Assembly (NCBI GenBank): GCA_025458545.1
Contig: JALOSH010000116.1
Location: 1 to 6,631, forward strand
Source of the DNA: Hydrogenophaga sp.
Lineage (GTDB): Bacteria > Pseudomonadota > Gammaproteobacteria > Burkholderiales > Burkholderiaceae
Direction: 5' to 3'
DNA: 6,631 bases
The first letter of the stretch is position 1. Each line of letters starts with the position of its first letter. The position numbers and the translations under genes are program-made. Shown here in pieces: positions 5,680-6,631 of the stretch. The notes under the pieces are model-generated. The model was not told the DNA's origin. It made no database searches and was given only the letters and a program-made list of their open reading frames with translations.

Positions 5680-6378
5680 ATGCCCCAGACCCACCTGACC
5701 CTGATTTCATCCATGGCCACCAAGGCTTTGCTGGCCGATCTGGTGAACGCCTTCACCCAGCAATACCCGGACACCACCCTCAACGTCACCTCGGTGGGCG
5801 GCGTGGACGCGGCCAAGCGGGTGCAGGCCGGAGAGGCGTTCGACATCGTGGCTCTGGCGTCGGACGCGATCGACAAGCTGGCCGCAGGCGGCTCGGTGGT
5901 GGGCGGCACGCGCACCGACATGGTCGATTCCGCCGTGGCGGTGGCGGTGCCCGCCGGGGCAGCCATGCCCGATATCGGCAGCGAAGCGGCCCTGAAGGCC
6001 GCGGTGCTGGCCGCGCCCACGCTGGGTTACTCCACCGGGCCCAGCGGCGTGCAGCTGGCGGCCTTGTTCGAACGCTGGGGCATCGCCGCGCAGATCGCGC
6101 CCCGGATCGTGACACCGCCGCCCGGTATGCCGGTCGGCTCGCTGGTCGCCTCGGGCGACGTGGCGCTGGGTTTTCAGCAGCTGAGCGAGCTGATGAACCT
6201 GCCCGGCATCCAGCTGGTGGGCGTGTTGCCCCCAGCGGTGGCGATCGTCACGACCTTTTCTGCGGCGCGCTCGGCGGCGTCGCAGAACCCCGAGGCGGTG
6301 CAGCGCTTCCTGTCGTTCGTGGCCAGCCCACAGACGGCCGAACTCAAGCGACAGCACGGCATGTCGGCCGCCGGGTAG
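5680..6378 (+). CDS. ModA-like substrate-binding-domain protein without signal peptide
   Basis: The 232-residue product has the type II periplasmic-binding fold of the molybdate-binding ModA group. The protein starts directly at the first strand, LTLISSMATKALLADLV (6-22), where Ser10/Ser11 occupy the usual oxyanion-contact loop. It continues with GVDAAKRVQAGEAFDIVALAS (41-61), YSTGPSGVQLAALFERWGI (117-135) and VALGFQQLSEL (161-171). There is no hydrophobic leader before the first strand. An in-frame TGA at 5653-5655 rules out a longer upstream start, so the product should be cytoplasmic. It may sense or store an oxyanion or another small ligand instead of delivering it to a transporter. No modB or modC gene is adjacent. 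It is followed by a NIT-domain gene on the same strand. Family membership is clear, but the ligand is not known. No clear ribosome site precedes the ATG. Confidence 0.85.
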   Translation: MPQTHLTLISSMATKALLADLVNAFTQQYPDTTLNVTSVGGVDAAKRVQAGEAFDIVALASDAIDKLAAGGSVVGGTRTDMVDSAVAVAVPAGAAMPDIGSEAALKAAVLAAPTLGYSTGPSGVQLAALFERWGIAAQIAPRIVTPPPGMPVGSLVASGDVALGFQQLSELMNLPGIQLVGVLPPAVAIVTTFSAARSAASQNPEAVQRFLSFVASPQTAELKRQHGMSAAG

Positions 6379-6390
6379 GGTCTGTGGCCC

Positions 6391-6407
6391 GGCCGAGCCG
6401 GTCGGCC
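6391..6407 (+). other. G+C-rich hairpin after the ModA-like gene
   Basis: GGCCGA and TCGGCC form a perfect 6-bp stem around a five-base loop, 12 bases after the TAG stop. No T-run follows, so it is at best a weak terminator. It also lies just upstream of the sigma-54 promoter, where it could instead be part of that control region. Confidence 0.3.
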
Positions 6408-6425
6408 TGATACCCTCGCCGCGCG

Positions 6426-6441
6426 CGGCACGGATGTTGCT
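6426..6441 (+). promoter_or_regulatory. Sigma-54 (RpoN) promoter of the NIT-domain gene
   Basis: The sequence CGGCACG-GATG-TTGCT matches the sigma-54 consensus TGGCACG-N4-TTGCW at every position except the first T. The invariant GG (6427-6428) and GC (6439-6440) are exactly ten bases apart, the spacing this sigma factor needs. Transcription would start near 6452, giving a leader of about 19 bases before the ATG at 6471. Sigma-54 promoters need an enhancer-binding activator. No convincing NtrC-type GCAC-N-GTGC site was seen upstream, but it could lie further away. Confidence 0.72.
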
Positions 6442-6448
6442 GCTGGTT

Positions 6449-6462
6449 CGGTGTACACACCG
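6449..6462 (+). promoter_or_regulatory. Inverted repeat over the predicted transcription start
   Basis: CGGTGT-AC-ACACCG is a perfect 6-bp inverted repeat with a two-base centre. It spans the transcription start predicted from the sigma-54 boxes and ends eight bases before the ATG. The two-base spacer is too tight for a stable RNA loop, so a DNA operator for a dimeric repressor is more likely. No protein can be named. Confidence 0.4.
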
Positions 6463-6470
6463 CTTCCCCC

Positions 6471-6631
6471 ATGAAATCGGCCCTCTGTTTTCTGATCGCT
6501 GCCAAGCGCAGCGAAATCACCGGTTTGCGCCAGCTCGCGCTCACCAGCGCACTGGTGGACGCCGCCGGCCACCTGGTGCATGCGTTGCAGCGCGAGCGCG
6601 GTCTGTCCAATCTGTACCTGGCCTCCAAGGG
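6471..6631 (+). CDS. NIT (nitrate/nitrite-sensing) domain protein, N-terminal 53 codons only
   Basis: An open frame starts at the ATG at 6471 and is still open at the window edge. The visible 53 residues begin MKSALCFLIAAKRSEITGLR. They continue into an alpha-helical stretch with LVHALQRERGLSNLYLAS (35-52), where the ERGxSxxYLxS signature marks the NIT domain of bacterial nitrate/nitrite receptors. In the founding member NasR, NIT is joined to a C-terminal ANTAR RNA-binding domain that antiterminates nitrate-assimilation operons. I recall Comamonadaceae proteins of similar start annotated as nitrate regulatory proteins, but the C-terminal part lies outside the window. No transmembrane segment is evident, which favours a soluble NasR-like regulator over a membrane sensor kinase or chemoreceptor. 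The near-consensus sigma-54 promoter fits nitrogen control. No clear ribosome site is visible in the C-rich bases before the ATG. Confidence 0.78.
   Translation, partial: MKSALCFLIAAKRSEITGLRQLALTSALVDAAGHLVHALQRERGLSNLYLASK

Noticed and set aside
5526..6357. Minus-strand open frames opposite the ModA-like gene
   Set aside because: The plus-strand frame has clear ModA-type motifs and a proper stop. The opposite frames read as low-complexity Ala/Arg/Gly-rich shadows.

Overview
The window looks like chromosomal DNA of a G+C-rich betaproteobacterium, most likely order Burkholderiales and plausibly Comamonadaceae. This is inferred from the strong G/C bias at third codon positions, the style of the S15, PNPase and TsaD proteins, and a GTCCCCCC/GGGGGGAC intergenic element that resembles repeats I recall from that family. 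It is ordinary core chromosome. No insertion sequence, phage gene, CRISPR array, rRNA or tRNA is visible.

Six genes lie head to tail on the minus strand. In transcription order they are tsaD (t6A tRNA modification, 5545-4466), an aspartate-carbamoyltransferase-like protein with altered active-site positions (4363-3380), a secreted branched-chain-amino-acid-type ABC substrate-binding protein (3327-2056), a class I/II PLP aminotransferase (1935-742), rpsO (ribosomal protein S15, 612-346) and the first 32 codons of pnp (PNPase, 97 to the window edge). rpsO-pnp is the conserved bacterial RNA/ribosome pair. It has a consensus -10 box and a hairpin upstream of rpsO, a rho-independent terminator between the genes, and two hairpins in the pnp leader that recall the autoregulated E. 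coli leader. The four genes before it are not an obvious pathway.

Two genes point the other way on the plus strand. The first (5680-6378) is a ModA-type periplasmic-binding-protein fold with no signal peptide, so it is presumably cytoplasmic. The second starts at 6471 and runs off the end. Its 53 visible residues carry the ERGLSNLYLAS-type signature of a NIT nitrate/nitrite-sensing domain. It lies behind a near-consensus sigma-54 promoter (6426-6441) with exact GG-N10-GC geometry, and an inverted repeat covers the predicted transcription start. A molybdate-type binding protein, a nitrate sensor and RpoN control together suggest a nitrate-assimilation locus continuing to the right, since assimilatory nitrate reductase is a molybdenum enzyme.

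The most interesting items are the sigma-54/NIT arrangement, the carbamoyltransferase paralogue lacking the catalytic 80s-loop lysine and with its start codon inside a 9-bp hairpin, the signal-less ModA-like protein, the composite palindromic repeat after the substrate-binding-protein gene, and the structured rpsO and pnp leaders. No gene-free stretch exceeds 300 bases. No completely new system can be claimed from this window.
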